From: Pseudohongiella sp. O18
Lineage (GTDB): Bacteria; Pseudomonadota; Gammaproteobacteria; Pseudomonadales; Pseudohongiellaceae
Direction: 5' to 3'
DNA: 64,000 nucleotides
Assembly: GCF_021729085.1 (NCBI RefSeq)
Contig: NZ_JAJSAR010000001.1
Coordinates: forward strand, 1,364,001-1,428,000
This document shows, piece by piece, positions 17,189-27,856 of this stretch. Position 1 is the stretch's first letter. Each line of letters opens with the position of its first letter. The notes beneath the pieces are model-generated. The model did no database searches, had not been told where the DNA came from, and worked only from the letters and a program-made list of their open reading frames with translations. The position numbers were made by a program, and so were the translations under genes.

Positions 17189-17976
17189 TGGCCGGGCAAC
17201 AGGACTGGATTGTCGGCATTCATGCCGTCACGGAGCTGCTCAAGCGCAATCCGCAGGATGTGCTGGAGCTTTGGCTGCAGCAGGATCGCAACGATAAACG
17301 GCTGGACGAGGTGCGGGCACTGGCCGCTGAGCTGGGCCTGAAGACCCGGCAGGTTGGGCGCGAGGAGCTGGAAAAGCAGTTAGGTGGCGCACCGCGTAAA
17401 GGCGGTAAACCTCGTAACGACCGCTTGCCGGTTCATCAGGGCGTGATTGCTCTGTGTCAGTGGCGCGATACCACCAAAGACGAAGCCTTTCTGAATAAAC
17501 TGTTGGAATCGCTGGATCATCCCCCTTTATTGCTGGTGCTGGATGAAGTCACCGATCCGCATAACCTGGGTGCCTGTCTGCGCACGGCCGATGCCGCCGG
17601 TGTGGATGCGGTCATTGTGCCCAAGGATAATTCTGCGCCCATGAACCTGACGGTGCGCAAGGTCGCCAGCGGTGCGGCTGAAAAAGTCCACCTGGTAGCT
17701 GTCACGAATTTGAGCCGCACACTGTCGGCGCTGCAGCAGCGCGGTATCTGGATCTATGGCGCAGCTGGTGAAGCCACGCAGAGCCTGTACGAATCCGACC
17801 TCAAGGGCCCGCTGGCGCTGGTAATGGGCTCGGAAGGCAAGGGCATGCGCCGCCTGACCCGCGAGCATTGCGACTACCTGCTGTCGATCCCGATGGCCGG
17901 GGCGGTAAGTAGTCTGAATGTTTCCGTCGCGACTGGTGTCTGTCTTTTCGAAGTAGTCCGCCAAAGGACTGGCTGA
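17188..17976 (+). CDS. rlmB: 23S rRNA (guanosine-2251-2'-O)-methyltransferase
   Basis: A 262-residue SPOUT-class enzyme that methylates G2251 in the peptidyl-transferase P loop. The N-terminal substrate-binding domain (IVGIHAVTELLKRNPQDVLE) is followed by the SpoU catalytic domain with DEVTDPHNLGACLRTADAAG, LVMGSEGKGMRRL and SIPMAGAVSSLNVSVATGV, the three knot motifs. The ATG at 17188 shares its A with the rnr stop codon. The rnr-rlmB pair is conserved in gammaproteobacteria, in line with coordinated ribosome and RNA maintenance. Confidence 0.97.
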   Translation: MAGQQDWIVGIHAVTELLKRNPQDVLELWLQQDRNDKRLDEVRALAAELGLKTRQVGREELEKQLGGAPRKGGKPRNDRLPVHQGVIALCQWRDTTKDEAFLNKLLESLDHPPLLLVLDEVTDPHNLGACLRTADAAGVDAVIVPKDNSAPMNLTVRKVASGAAEKVHLVAVTNLSRTLSALQQRGIWIYGAAGEATQSLYESDLKGPLALVMGSEGKGMRRLTREHCDYLLSIPMAGAVSSLNVSVATGVCLFEVVRQRTG

Positions 17977-18003
17977 CTCGCTCAAAGCCCCTGCAAATAG
18001 GCG

Positions 18004-18032
18004 TTGCAACGCCTGTTAATCTTCTCTACAAT
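18004..18032 (+). promoter_or_regulatory. Sigma70 promoter of the rpsF operon
   Basis: TTGCAA (18004-18009), a 17-base spacer, and TACAAT (18027-18032). Four and five positions match the -35 and -10 consensus. Transcription would start near 18039, leaving a leader of about 107 bases before rpsF. Confidence 0.75.
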
Positions 18033-18048
18033 GCACGACCCCTGAATT

Positions 18049-18072
18049 CCGTGCCGGAAGGCCGCTTCACGG
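18049..18072 (+). promoter_or_regulatory. Candidate S6:S18-binding leader hairpin
   Basis: CCGTG (18049-18053) pairs with CACGG (18068-18072) and encloses a bulged region with CCG trinucleotides (CCGGAAGGCCGCTT). Leaders of rpsF operons in many bacteria carry a hairpin with a conserved CCG bulge, bound by the S6:S18 complex for feedback control. Position and sequence fit; pairing is judged by eye. Confidence 0.5.
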
Positions 18073-18145
18073 GCATTTAACTTTAACTCCTTGTCTTACC
18101 GCGGCGTCGTAAACCCAGGAAGACTTATTGCCAAAAGGAGTCTCT

Positions 18146-18619
18146 ATGAGACATTACGAAGTAGTATTTGTTGTACACCCTGATCAAAGCGATCAGGTCC
18201 CTGCGATGGTTGAGCGTTACACGCAGATGATCACCGAAACTGGTGGCAAGATCCATCGTCAGGAAGACTGGGGCCGCCGTCAACTGGCATACCCGATCAA
18301 CAAGATTCACAAAGCCCACTACATCCTGCTGAACGTTGAGTGCGGCCAGGAAGTGCTGGACGAGATCGTGACTCTGTTCCGCTACAACGACGCCATTCTG
18401 CGTCACCTGGTCATCAAGACCGATGAAGCAATTACCGAAGAATCACTGATCCTGAAAGGCGAACGTGAGAGCCGCGAACGTCGTGCCCGTGCTGAGCAGA
18501 AGCGTCGAGTTGAAGAAGAAGCTGCTGCCCGTGAAGCCGCGTCCAAAGATGACTCCGATGATGACGAAGATTATGATTCTGATTCAGACGATGACAGCGA
18601 CGAAGACGACGACAATTAA
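18146..18619 (+). CDS. rpsF: 30S ribosomal protein bS6
   Basis: A 157-residue bS6. The fold is recognisable from [20 protein letters not shown] through [20 protein letters not shown] and [16 protein letters not shown] chose the ATG at 18146 because AAAGGAG sits 5 bases upstream; an in-frame TTG at 18128 would add six unlikely residues. After an Arg/Glu-rich helix (about 110-133) the protein ends in a very acidic Asp/Ser tail of about 25 residues. Escherichia coli S6 also has a C-terminal acidic end that RimK extends with glutamates; here the acidity is genetically encoded and longer. First gene of the rpsF-rpsR-DUF2232-rplI operon. Confidence 0.97.
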   Translation: MRHYEVVFVVHPDQSDQVPAMVERYTQMITETGGKIHRQEDWGRRQLAYPINKIHKAHYILLNVECGQEVLDEIVTLFRYNDAILRHLVIKTDEAITEESLILKGERESRERRARAEQKRRVEEEAAAREAASKDDSDDDEDYDSDSDDDSDEDDDN

Positions 18620-18646
18620 TCACTACGTTATTAAAGGATACTGATC

Positions 18647-18877
18647 ATGGCACGTTTTTTCCGCCGTCGTAAGTTCTGCAAATTCACTGCAGAAGGCGTA
18701 AAGCAAATTGATTACAAAGATCTGGAAACACTGAAGGCCTATATCTCTGAGACAGGCAAAATTGTTCCCAGCCGTATTACTGGCACCAAGGCACGCTATC
18801 AGCGTCAACTGGCTGTCGCCGTCAAGCGCGCGCGTCACCTGGCCCTGATTCCGTACACTGACAGCCACAACGTATAA
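18647..18877 (+). CDS. rpsR: 30S ribosomal protein bS18
   Basis: A 76-residue bS18: [40 protein letters not shown] and [20 protein letters not shown] are diagnostic. It forms a heterodimer with bS6 on the 30S platform. It starts 27 bases after rpsF with AAAGGA upstream, so translation is probably coordinated with bS6. Confidence 0.99.
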   Translation: MARFFRRRKFCKFTAEGVKQIDYKDLETLKAYISETGKIVPSRITGTKARYQRQLAVAVKRARHLALIPYTDSHNV

Positions 18878-18917
18878 GCCGTTCCGCTGCGGCGGACGAC
18901 TGGAGTAGGAACTGGCA

Positions 18918-19772
18918 ATGCGGGCTCTGGCTGCGTTTGCAATGGCTGGCCGCCGACAGGCGATTATCGCGGCCGTGCTGTGTGGCATGATCCCGCTGAT
19001 CAATATGATCAGCCCGGCGCTTGTGGCCCTGGTGCTTCTGCGCCACGGACCCAGAGAAGCGTTGATGGTGGCGGCTTTTGCCGTGCTGCCCTCGATAGGA
19101 TGGGCCAGCGTCGGAGACATGACGCCGCTTATTCTGTTGATCGGCGTGGGTGTGATGGCCGCAGTATTGCGACGCACAGCATCCTGGCAGTATGCCTTAT
19201 TGGCCGCGATCCTGGTGGCAGTGGGTTCCGAAGCCGCACTAATGATGCGGCCAGCAGTGATGGATTTGCTGCTGCAGCAGGTTGAAGCCTTTATGGCAGC
19301 AGGCGGCGGATCGGTCGAGCTGCCGGAAGTGACGCCTGAGACATTGCGCGAAGGTGTGCTCACGCTGTTTGGCCTGATGCACATGCTGATGGCAGTGTTT
19401 CTGCTGATACTGGCCAGATGGTGGCAGGCGCTGATGTATAACCCGGGCGGGTTTCAGAAGGAATTTCATGAATTCCGACTGCAGCCGTCAGTCGCCATGT
19501 TGCTGGTGGGATTGTTCCTGCTGGCGAGCCTGGGTGGCACAGTGCTGACCGGATGGATTTTGTATTTTGTCATCCCTTTGGCGATAGCCGGGGTGGCACT
19601 GGTACACGGACTGGTGGGCATCAAGCGTTTGTCGCGGCTGTTCCTGGTAGCTTTCTACCTGTTGCTGCCGAGCCCGCTGGCTGTGCAGCTGTTATCGGTC
19701 GCTGCGTTGCTGGACAGTTTTTACGATTTTCGCCGTCGCATACAGCCGCCGGCTGATGATGGCAGCATCTGA
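18918..19772 (+). CDS. DUF2232-type polytopic membrane protein
   Basis: A 284-residue integral membrane protein with about eight hydrophobic segments (for example [59 protein letters not shown]). Pseudomonas and relatives have a DUF2232 protein in exactly this position between rpsR and rplI. Its function is unproven; proposals from context include a role in cell envelope or transport. It has GGAGTAGGA before the ATG and lies inside the ribosomal operon. Highly GC-rich core codon use; no sign of transfer. Confidence 0.85.
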   Translation: MRALAAFAMAGRRQAIIAAVLCGMIPLINMISPALVALVLLRHGPREALMVAAFAVLPSIGWASVGDMTPLILLIGVGVMAAVLRRTASWQYALLAAILVAVGSEAALMMRPAVMDLLLQQVEAFMAAGGGSVELPEVTPETLREGVLTLFGLMHMLMAVFLLILARWWQALMYNPGGFQKEFHEFRLQPSVAMLLVGLFLLASLGGTVLTGWILYFVIPLAIAGVALVHGLVGIKRLSRLFLVAFYLLLPSPLAVQLLSVAALLDSFYDFRRRIQPPADDGSI

Positions 19773-19792
19773 CTTTAATTGAGGAAATAGAC

Positions 19793-20245
19793 ATGAACGT
19801 AATTCTGTTGGAAAAAATCGGTCGCCTGGGTAACGTTGGTGATCAGGCTTCCGTGAAAGCGGGCTACGCACGCAACTTCCTGTTCCCACAGGGCAAAGCA
19901 CTGCCTGCGACCAAAGCAAATCTGGCGGACTTCGAAGAGCGTCGTGCAGAACTGCTGGCCGCTCACAACGAGAAAGTGGCTGAAGCTCAGGCTCGCGCTG
20001 CCAAGATCAAGGATCTGCGTGTTTCCATCGCCGTTAACGCGGGTGACGAAGGTAAGCTGTTCGGTTCCGTTGGCACGCGTGACATCGCTGATGCGATCAA
20101 CGCAGCTGCTGAAGGCGCGGACGTCGTTAAAGCTGAAGTTCGTCTGCCTATCGGTGTAATTCGCGAAGTTGGCGAGTGGGAAATCTCCATCGACCTGGGC
20201 TACGAAGTCGAAGAAACCGTTACTCTGGCGGTTGTTCCAGCCTAA
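19793..20245 (+). CDS. rplI: 50S ribosomal protein bL9
   Basis: A 150-residue bL9. The N-terminal rRNA-binding domain ([39 protein letters not shown]) is joined by the long connecting helix (about 41-75) to the C-terminal domain with [28 protein letters not shown] precedes the ATG. It closes the operon and is followed by a strong terminator. Confidence 0.98.
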   Translation: MNVILLEKIGRLGNVGDQASVKAGYARNFLFPQGKALPATKANLADFEERRAELLAAHNEKVAEAQARAAKIKDLRVSIAVNAGDEGKLFGSVGTRDIADAINAAAEGADVVKAEVRLPIGVIREVGEWEISIDLGYEVEETVTLAVVPA

Positions 20246-20297
20246 GGCTGTAACTACCAGCAGGCGCTTGTCTCCAGGCGCCCGGTGATAGACAATA

Positions 20298-20335
20298 AAG
20301 CACCGCGTTCCGGTATCGGGCGCGGTGCTTTTTTT
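20298..20335 (+). terminator. Rho-independent terminator after rplI
   Basis: AAGCACCGCG (20298-20307) pairs perfectly with CGCGGTGCTT (20321-20330), followed by TTTTT. A 10-bp stem, 13-base loop. It ends the ribosomal operon. Confidence 0.95.
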
Positions 20336-20412
20336 ATGGGCCCGAACAGCCAGCGTGGACGTCATCAGGCCGGGTCATAAACAGCGCAGGCATCAACTGG
20401 ACATAACAACAC

Positions 20413-21864
20413 ATGGCGGACACCTTGGATCAGAGCAGCAATCAGGAACGCAGCACGCCATCTGGTATGGGCGGCGGCCGCAGTGGGGCTCAGGGCCCGG
20501 TCTCGGCACTGAACAAACTCAAGGTGCCGCCGCATTCCGTTGAAGCCGAGCAAGCCGTGCTTGGTGGTCTGATGCAGGACAACAGTGCCTGGGATAACGC
20601 TGCCGAAGTGCTGCAGCCGGAAGATTTCTACCGCCACGAGCACCAGCTGATCTATTCGGTGATGCAACGCCAGATCGAGTCCAGCAAGCCCATCGATGTG
20701 GTAACGCTGGTGGAAGCGCTGGACAGTCTGAACGATCTGGAAAGCGCCGGTGGCATTGAGTACCTGACCGACCTTGCCAGCCATGCGCGTGGCACTGCGA
20801 ATATTTCTGCCTACGCCAACATCATCCGTGAGCGTGCCACGCTGCGCACGCTGATTCGTGTGTCCAACGAAATTTCTGACAACGCCTTTAATCCGGCCGG
20901 CCGCGCTGCCACCGACGTGCTCGATATGGCCGAGCAGATGGTGTTCAAGATTGCTGACAACCGCGCCCGTGACGGTGGACCGCAGCAGGTGAATCCGCTG
21001 CTGACCAAGGCGGTGGAAAAAATTGACCAGCTGATCAAGTCCAAGGGTGGCATTACCGGTCTGGCCACCGGTTATATCGACCTGGACAAAAAGACCTCGG
21101 GTCTACAGAAATCGGACCTGATCATTGTTGCCGGTCGTCCGTCGATGGGTAAAACCACCTTTGCCATGAATCTGGCCGAAAATGCACTTCTGAATCAGGA
21201 CAAACCGGTGCTGGTGTTCAGCCTGGAGATGCCGGCGGAAAGTCTTATTTTCCGTATGCTGAGTTCTGTGGGCCGTATTGACCAGAGCCGTCTGCGCAGT
21301 GGCCAGCTGGAAGACGAAGACTGGCCCAAGCTGACCAGCGCCATCGCCAAACTCAAGGACAGACCGCTGCTGATCGACGATTCGGTGGGTTTGAGCCCAA
21401 CCGAAATGCGCGCCCGCGCACGGCGAGTAGCCCGCGAATACGACGGCCTGGCACTGGTGGTGGTCGACTACCTGCAACTGATGCAGATCAAGGGATTTGG
21501 CGACAACCGCGTGGGTGAGATCTCGGAAATTTCCCGTTCATTAAAAACCATGGCGCGTGAATTCGAATGCCCGGTGATTGCGCTGTCGCAGCTCAACCGC
21601 TCATTGGAGCAGCGCCCCAACAAACGTCCGGTGATGTCGGACCTGCGTGAATCGGGCGCCATCGAGCAGGACGCCGATATCATCGCGTTTGTGTATCGCG
21701 ATGAGGTCTACAACGAAGACACCCCTGACAAGGGCGTGGCCGAAATCATCATCGGCAAGCAGCGTAACGGCCCCATCGGCACCGTCCGACTCGGCTTCCT
21801 GGGTCAGTTCACCCGCTTTGAGAATCTTGCCCGTCCGGCCGACTACGAAGGCGGCTATGGTTGA
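20413..21864 (+). CDS. dnaB: Replicative DNA helicase DnaB
   Basis: A 483-residue DnaB. After a Gly/Ser-rich start the N-terminal domain begins at VPPHSVEAEQAVLGGLMQD. The RecA-like C-terminal domain has Walker A GRPSMGKTTF (about 237-246), VVVDYLQLM as Walker B, and SDLRESGAIEQDADII. It unwinds DNA at the replication fork as a hexamer. No intein is present, unlike some dnaB genes. The ribosome-binding site is weak (CTGGA). It overlaps alr by 8 bases and forms an operon with alr and radA. Confidence 0.98.
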   Translation: MADTLDQSSNQERSTPSGMGGGRSGAQGPVSALNKLKVPPHSVEAEQAVLGGLMQDNSAWDNAAEVLQPEDFYRHEHQLIYSVMQRQIESSKPIDVVTLVEALDSLNDLESAGGIEYLTDLASHARGTANISAYANIIRERATLRTLIRVSNEISDNAFNPAGRAATDVLDMAEQMVFKIADNRARDGGPQQVNPLLTKAVEKIDQLIKSKGGITGLATGYIDLDKKTSGLQKSDLIIVAGRPSMGKTTFAMNLAENALLNQDKPVLVFSLEMPAESLIFRMLSSVGRIDQSRLRSGQLEDEDWPKLTSAIAKLKDRPLLIDDSVGLSPTEMRARARRVAREYDGLALVVVDYLQLMQIKGFGDNRVGEISEISRSLKTMAREFECPVIALSQLNRSLEQRPNKRPVMSDLRESGAIEQDADIIAFVYRDEVYNEDTPDKGVAEIIIGKQRNGPIGTVRLGFLGQFTRFENLARPADYEGGYG

Positions 21865-23041
21865 TTCGCTGGCGCCCCACAGCTGGGCTGATATCGATCT
21901 GGCTGCGCTGCAACACAACTTTCGCGTGGCCCGTCAGCATGCTCCCGGCAACCGCATCTGTGCAGTGGTCAAGGCCAATGCCTATGGTCATGGCGTGTTC
22001 CAGGTGGCGCCCGCACTAAAGCAGGTGATGCAGCCAGGCGATCTGTTTGCCGTGGTGACGCTGCGCGAAGGACAGGCTCTGCGCAGCCGCATTGAACATA
22101 CCGATATTCTGCTGATGCGCGGCCCGTTGAACGCCGAGGAAATGCGGCAGATTCTGGAGGGCGGATTCTTTTTTGTAGTTCACTCTGCCTGGCAGGCAGC
22201 GCTGTTGTTTGAGGCGCTGCAGGCCGGCATCAAACCCGCCACTGGCTGTTTGAATGTGTGGTTTAAGGTCAACACCGGTATGAACCGGCTGGGCATGCCG
22301 CCGATGGATGCCGTCGAACTCTGGCAACAACTGGGGCAGCAGGCTCAGCAGCACGGCTTGTCTGTGAAACCGGTACTGATGTCGCACCTGGCCATGTCGG
22401 ATGATCTGGAATCACCGATGACGCCACAGCAACAGGCGGCGTTTTTTGCGCTGGCCGATGCCCTGCCCACCGAACCAGGCGGTTGTACACTGGCGGCCTC
22501 CGCCGGCATTCTCAACTGGCCCCAGACGCATGTGGGTATCGTGCGTCCGGGCATCATGCTCTACGGTGCCTCGCCGATGATCGGTCGTGAGGGACCGCAG
22601 GAAAATCTGCAGCCAGCGATGAATCTGAAGTCGCGACTGATTGCCATCAATGAAGTGAAAGCCGGTGATACGGTTGGTTATGGTGCCACGTATACCGCGA
22701 AGCAGGACATGCGTATCGGCATTGTGGGTATCGGTTACGGTGACGGCTATCCGCGCCACGCGCCCAGCGGAACGCCGCTGATCATTTTCAGCAATGGCCA
22801 GGCCTATGAGTCGCAGCTGGCCGGACGTGTGTCGATGGACATGCTGACAGTGGACCTGACTGACATTCCTGCGCGGATTGGTGATGAATGTCTGCTGTGG
22901 GGCGCGGCGCACGGTGCCTCTTTGCCGGCCAATCGCATTGCCGATCTGTGCCAGACCATACCCTACGAGCTGTTCTGTCAGATCACCGGGCGTGTGCAGT
23001 TTAATTACCAGTTGCCGGAACAATCCTCCTCATCCAGCTAG
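21857..23041 (+). CDS. alr: Alanine racemase
   Basis: A 394-residue PLP enzyme that makes D-alanine for peptidoglycan. The PLP lysine is Lys39 in AVVKANAYGHG; GYGATYTAKQDMRIGIVGIG contains the second catalytic Tyr region, and the C-terminal barrel has GRVSMDMLTVDLTD. The start is the ATG at 21857 (MVDSLAPHSWADIDLAALQ), overlapping dnaB by 8 bases; the open frame extends further upstream but that part is antisense-free dnaB sequence read in another frame. The dnaB-alr order is conserved in Pseudomonas and relatives. Confidence 0.98.
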   Translation: MVDSLAPHSWADIDLAALQHNFRVARQHAPGNRICAVVKANAYGHGVFQVAPALKQVMQPGDLFAVVTLREGQALRSRIEHTDILLMRGPLNAEEMRQILEGGFFFVVHSAWQAALLFEALQAGIKPATGCLNVWFKVNTGMNRLGMPPMDAVELWQQLGQQAQQHGLSVKPVLMSHLAMSDDLESPMTPQQQAAFFALADALPTEPGGCTLAASAGILNWPQTHVGIVRPGIMLYGASPMIGREGPQENLQPAMNLKSRLIAINEVKAGDTVGYGATYTAKQDMRIGIVGIGYGDGYPRHAPSGTPLIIFSNGQAYESQLAGRVSMDMLTVDLTDIPARIGDECLLWGAAHGASLPANRIADLCQTIPYELFCQITGRVQFNYQLPEQSSSSS

Positions 23042-23050
23042 TGAGAGCTC

Positions 23051-24427
23051 ATGGCAAAAACCAAAACAGCCTACGTCTGCAACGATTGCGGCTCTGAATT
23101 CAGCAAATGGCAGGGCCAGTGTTCGGCCTGCAAAGCCTGGAACACATTAACCCGCATCAGTGTTGGGCCAGCGAATCAGTCGCCCTCGGTGCAGGCTGAC
23201 TTTCGTCGCCAGGGTTATGCCGGTCAAACCGCTGCCACGGTGCAGGATCTGTCGGAGATTGATGTCGCATCAGTGCCACGTTTCTCCTCAACACTCAGTG
23301 AACTGGACAGGGTGCTGGGCGGGGGTCTGGTACCAGGCTCAGTCATTCTGATCGGTGGTAACCCCGGTGCCGGTAAAAGTACGCTGTTGCTGCAGATCAT
23401 GTGTCACCTGGCACAGCAGATGTCTGCCATGTACGTGACCGGTGAGGAGTCGCTGCAGCAGGTTGGCATGCGTGCCAAACGGCTGGGTCTTCCCGAGAAG
23501 AATCTGAAGATGCTGGCCGAGACTCAGGTCGAGACCATCTGCCAGCTGGCCACTGATATTCAGCCGCGCCTGCTGGTGGTTGACTCCATCCAGGTCATGC
23601 ACAGTGCTGAGGTTGCGTCGGCTCCCGGCAGTGTGTCACAGGTGCGCGAATGTGCAGCCTATCTCATTCAGTATGCCAAGCAGACCAATACGGTATTGTT
23701 CCTGGTTGGCCACGTCACCAAGGATGGCACATTGGCCGGCCCCAAAGTGCTGGAACACATGATTGACTGCTTTGTGATGCTGGAAGGCGGCAGTGACACG
23801 CGCTACCGCATTCTGCGCGGACAGAAAAACCGCTTTGGTGCCGTCAACGAGCTGGGTGTGTTCGCGATGACTGAAAAGGGCCTGAAGGAAGTGAAAAATC
23901 CCTCAGCGATATTCCTGGCGCGTACCGAGGAGGACAGCCCTGGCTCGCTGGTGATGGTGTTGTGGGAAGGCACCCGGCCACTGCTGGTGGAGATTCAGGC
24001 GCTGGTTGATGGCAGTCAGTCTGGCAATCCACGCCGGCTGGCTGTTGGACTGGATCAGAACCGCCTGGGCATGCTGCTGGCGGTTCTGCATCGGCATGGA
24101 GGCCTGTTCATGGCCGATCAGGATGTCTTTGTGAACGTGGTTGGTGGTGTCAAAGTGACGGAGACCAGCGCCGATCTGGCCCTGTTGCTGGCGATTGTGT
24201 CGAGTTTCCGCGACAATGCTCTGCCTCGTGACCTGGTTGTGTTTGGCGAGGTCGGGCTGGCTGGTGAGATCAGGCCGGTGCCCAGCGGGCAGGAACGCCT
24301 GCAGGAGGCAGCCAAACATGGCTTCCGGCGCGCCATTGTGCCCAAGGCAAATCGTCCCAAGTCGCCCATCCCTGGCATGGAGGTGGTCGGTGTGACCAAA
24401 CTGTCGGAGGCGCTCGCGGCGCTCTGA
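23051..24427 (+). CDS. radA: DNA repair protein RadA
   Basis: A 458-residue RecA-like ATPase for recombination intermediate processing. It has the N-terminal C4 zinc finger (CNDCG ... CSAC, residues 10-30), Walker A GGNPGAGKST (about 96-105), VVDSIQVM as Walker B, the RadA-specific KNRFG motif, and a C-terminal Lon-like domain (LAVGLDQNRLGMLLAVLHRH, ending in GVTKLSEALAAL). Ten bases separate it from alr, so it is probably cotranscribed. Confidence 0.98.
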   Translation: MAKTKTAYVCNDCGSEFSKWQGQCSACKAWNTLTRISVGPANQSPSVQADFRRQGYAGQTAATVQDLSEIDVASVPRFSSTLSELDRVLGGGLVPGSVILIGGNPGAGKSTLLLQIMCHLAQQMSAMYVTGEESLQQVGMRAKRLGLPEKNLKMLAETQVETICQLATDIQPRLLVVDSIQVMHSAEVASAPGSVSQVRECAAYLIQYAKQTNTVLFLVGHVTKDGTLAGPKVLEHMIDCFVMLEGGSDTRYRILRGQKNRFGAVNELGVFAMTEKGLKEVKNPSAIFLARTEEDSPGSLVMVLWEGTRPLLVEIQALVDGSQSGNPRRLAVGLDQNRLGMLLAVLHRHGGLFMADQDVFVNVVGGVKVTETSADLALLLAIVSSFRDNALPRDLVVFGEVGLAGEIRPVPSGQERLQEAAKHGFRRAIVPKANRPKSPIPGMEVVGVTKLSEALAAL

Positions 24428-24521
24428 CAATATGCGTTATCTCGCGCCCCCGGCGCGGTTGTCGACCAGGTAATTGACGCCAGACTCTGGCTGTCATGGA
24501 CCCAGAAAAGTGAAGGATGTT

Positions 24522-25444
<923 letters not shown>

Positions 25445-25445
<1 letters not shown>

Positions 25446-26206
25446 TGAACATTCATGCCATCAAGGCCATCTATAAGTTTGAAATGGCCCGTACCGGGCG
25501 AACGCTGCTGCAGAGCGTGGTGGCACCGGTCATCTCCACCTCGCTGTACTTTGTTGTGTTCGGATCGGCGATCGGCTCGCGGATTACAGAGGTCGAAGGC
25601 ATCAGCTATGGTGCCTTCCTGGTGCCGGGTCTGATCATGCTGTCACTGCTGACGCAGAGTGTGTCTAACGCGGCCTTTGGCATTTATTTCCCGAAATTCA
25701 CTGGCACGATTTACGAGCTGTTGTCTGCGCCAGTTTCGATGATCGAGGCATTGATCGGATATGTCGGGGCCGCCGCCACAAAGTCCATCATGCTGGGGCT
25801 GATCATCCTGGCGACGGCGACGTTTTTTGTGGATGTACGAATTGCCCATCCGATGTTGATGCTGGTATTTCTGATACTCACCGGTGTTACCTTCAGCCTG
25901 TTCGGTTTCATTATTGGAATCTGGGCCGATAACTTCGAGAAACTACAGTTGATTCCGTTGCTTATCGTGACGCCGCTGGTGTTTCTGGGCGGCAGTTTTT
26001 ACTCAGTCAGCATGCTGCCGCCGGTCTGGCAAACCATCACACTGATGAACCCGGTGACCTATCTGGTCAGTGGGTTCCGTTGGAGTTTCTACGAAATTGC
26101 TGATGTCAGTCTGTGGGTCAGTCTGGGCATGATCGGTGTGTTTCTTTTGGCCTGCCTGCTGGTGGTAGGCTGGATATTCCGCACCGGCTATCACCTGCGT
26201 AGCTGA
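25445..26206 (+). CDS. ABC-2 type permease, YadH-like
   Basis: A 253-residue membrane protein with six hydrophobic segments (about 22-42, 60-80, 105-130, 140-162, 170-190, 225-247). The ABC-2 permease family is recognisable from [20 protein letters not shown] and [20 protein letters not shown]. The start overlaps the ATPase stop (TGATG), indicating translational coupling. The pair would export a lipid, drug or glycan. Confidence 0.93.
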
Positions 26207-26245
26207 GACTGGCAGCTGCAGGCCATCGCTGCAGGTCTGCCCTGT

Positions 26246-27688
26246 TCAGTTCGCCAGCACCACGCGATCGCGGCCGGATTCCTTGGCTTCGTAAAGTGCT
26301 GCGTCAGCGCGGGCGATCATTCGGTCCAGCGGTTCACCCGGATGGTACTGTGTGACCCCCATGCTCAGCGTGACCTGGATGGCCTGGCGACCAAGGGCAA
26401 CGTTGTGATTCTTGACAGCGTTGCCAATTTTGCCGGCCAGTATCAGGGCTTCATCAGACGTGCAGCGGTCCAGCAGCAGCACAAATTCCTCGCCGCCCCA
26501 GCGGCACAGTGAATCGCTGTCGCGGATATTTTCCTTGATGACGGTTGCCACGGCCTGCAACACCATGTCGCCAGCATTGTGACCATGGGTATCGTTAACC
26601 AGCTTGAAATGGTCAATATCAATCGTGATCAATGACACCGGACGTGCATAGCGCGGCAGGCTCTTGCTCATATGTTCGAAAATGGACTCAAACAGGTGTC
26701 GGTTGGCGACCCCGGTCAGCTGGTCAGTAGTCGCCATCTGTTCCAGCCTGCGCTGATAGGAGCGCAGGGTGAAATGCGCGGCCAGCAGCACCAGAATCAT
26801 GATAGCGCCGGACAGCGCCAGGTTATTGATCAATGTGTTGTCCAGGCGTTGCTCGCTGGCGGCATTGCTTTGTTCAACAATCAGGTACCAGTTAAATTCA
26901 GGCACCAGCCGGCTGTTCAGATAGCTGTGGTTGCCTACATTGTCAGTTATCTCCAGTGAGGTACTGGGTGAACTCAGGATCTGGGTTGCATGCAGCGAGA
27001 AGTTTGCCCGCTCCTGCAGGCGGTTGGGGCCTTGATAGCCTCTGCCGGTCAGCGTGACATTGCCCTGGCGGTCCACAAAATAAATCGTGCGGTCGTAGCG
27101 CTCCTGATAGGTGTCGATTAAATGGGTCACAGCCTGGACCGAGAGACCCACACCGGTGGCACCAATGTACCTGCCATCGTAATCCTGTACTTTGTAGTTG
27201 ATGAAGATGCTGACCCGGCTGGAGTCAGCCGTATCCGTATCGATGTTTATCTCATAGTCATCGCGCGTGTCACGCACCCGGAAATACCATGCATCCTGAG
27301 GGTCGTCGCTGCTGACCTGTCTCAGGATTCCACTTGGGTGGTAATACTGGCGAGTCTCGTCCGACACATAAAACGCCGTGATGGTGTCATACTGGCGCTG
27401 GATCTCGTTAAGGTAGGCAATGATACGCTCGGCGTCTTCCTCGCCACTGATAGCCCAGTCGCGCACAAAGGTATCAGAGGCCATCACCGACGAAATAAGG
27501 ATGGGGCGCAGCAGATCGCGCTGTATCTCGGAGTAGATGTTGTCACTGGTCAGCGGCAGCATCTGGTTGGAAATGCTGCTGGACAGTGAATCCCGCGCCA
27601 CGAAATAGCTCGTCAGGCTGGTGGCTGTAAAGCCCGCCACCATAAGGATGATGAGAGCCGTGACGAACAGATACTTCCGTTTCAACAT
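26246..27688 (-). CDS. Diguanylate cyclase with periplasmic dCache-like sensor
   Basis: A 480-residue inner-membrane protein that makes c-di-GMP. A first TM (about 5-27) is followed by a ~250-residue periplasmic sensor of dCache type (GRYIGATGVGLSVQAVTHLI marks the membrane-distal fold), a second TM (about 290-312), and a GGDEF domain. The active site GGEEF is at about 398-402, and RDSD five residues before it is an RxxD inhibitory site, so feedback inhibition is likely. The ATG at 27688 is preferred over a TTG two codons earlier. It is divergent from the chemotaxis receptor at 27857; the shared 168-base gap should hold both promoters. Confidence 0.93.
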   Translation of the reverse strand: MLKRKYLFVTALIILMVAGFTATSLTSYFVARDSLSSSISNQMLPLTSDNIYSEIQRDLLRPILISSVMASDTFVRDWAISGEEDAERIIAYLNEIQRQYDTITAFYVSDETRQYYHPSGILRQVSSDDPQDAWYFRVRDTRDDYEINIDTDTADSSRVSIFINYKVQDYDGRYIGATGVGLSVQAVTHLIDTYQERYDRTIYFVDRQGNVTLTGRGYQGPNRLQERANFSLHATQILSSPSTSLEITDNVGNHSYLNSRLVPEFNWYLIVEQSNAASEQRLDNTLINNLALSGAIMILVLLAAHFTLRSYQRRLEQMATTDQLTGVANRHLFESIFEHMSKSLPRYARPVSLITIDIDHFKLVNDTHGHNAGDMVLQAVATVIKENIRDSDSLCRWGGEEFVLLLDRCTSDEALILAGKIGNAVKNHNVALGRQAIQVTLSMGVTQYHPGEPLDRMIARADAALYEAKESGRDRVVLAN

Positions 27689-27856
27689 TGTCAATATTTC
27701 TCTTTCGCTGGCGCGTTCGGGCCAAAAGGTGTCATTTTGTGACTAAAGTCACAGAATTCGAGGCCGATACTCTTCATGTGGTGCCTGTAAGTTGTCAATG
27801 GTATCACTTTTTCATCCGATGGCAGTTGATCGCCGTTACATGCTGGAGTTTGCCTC

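Noticed and set aside
21647-21856. A 70-residue N-terminal extension of alanine racemase
   Set aside because: It is dnaB read in another frame; the family start is the ATG at 21857.
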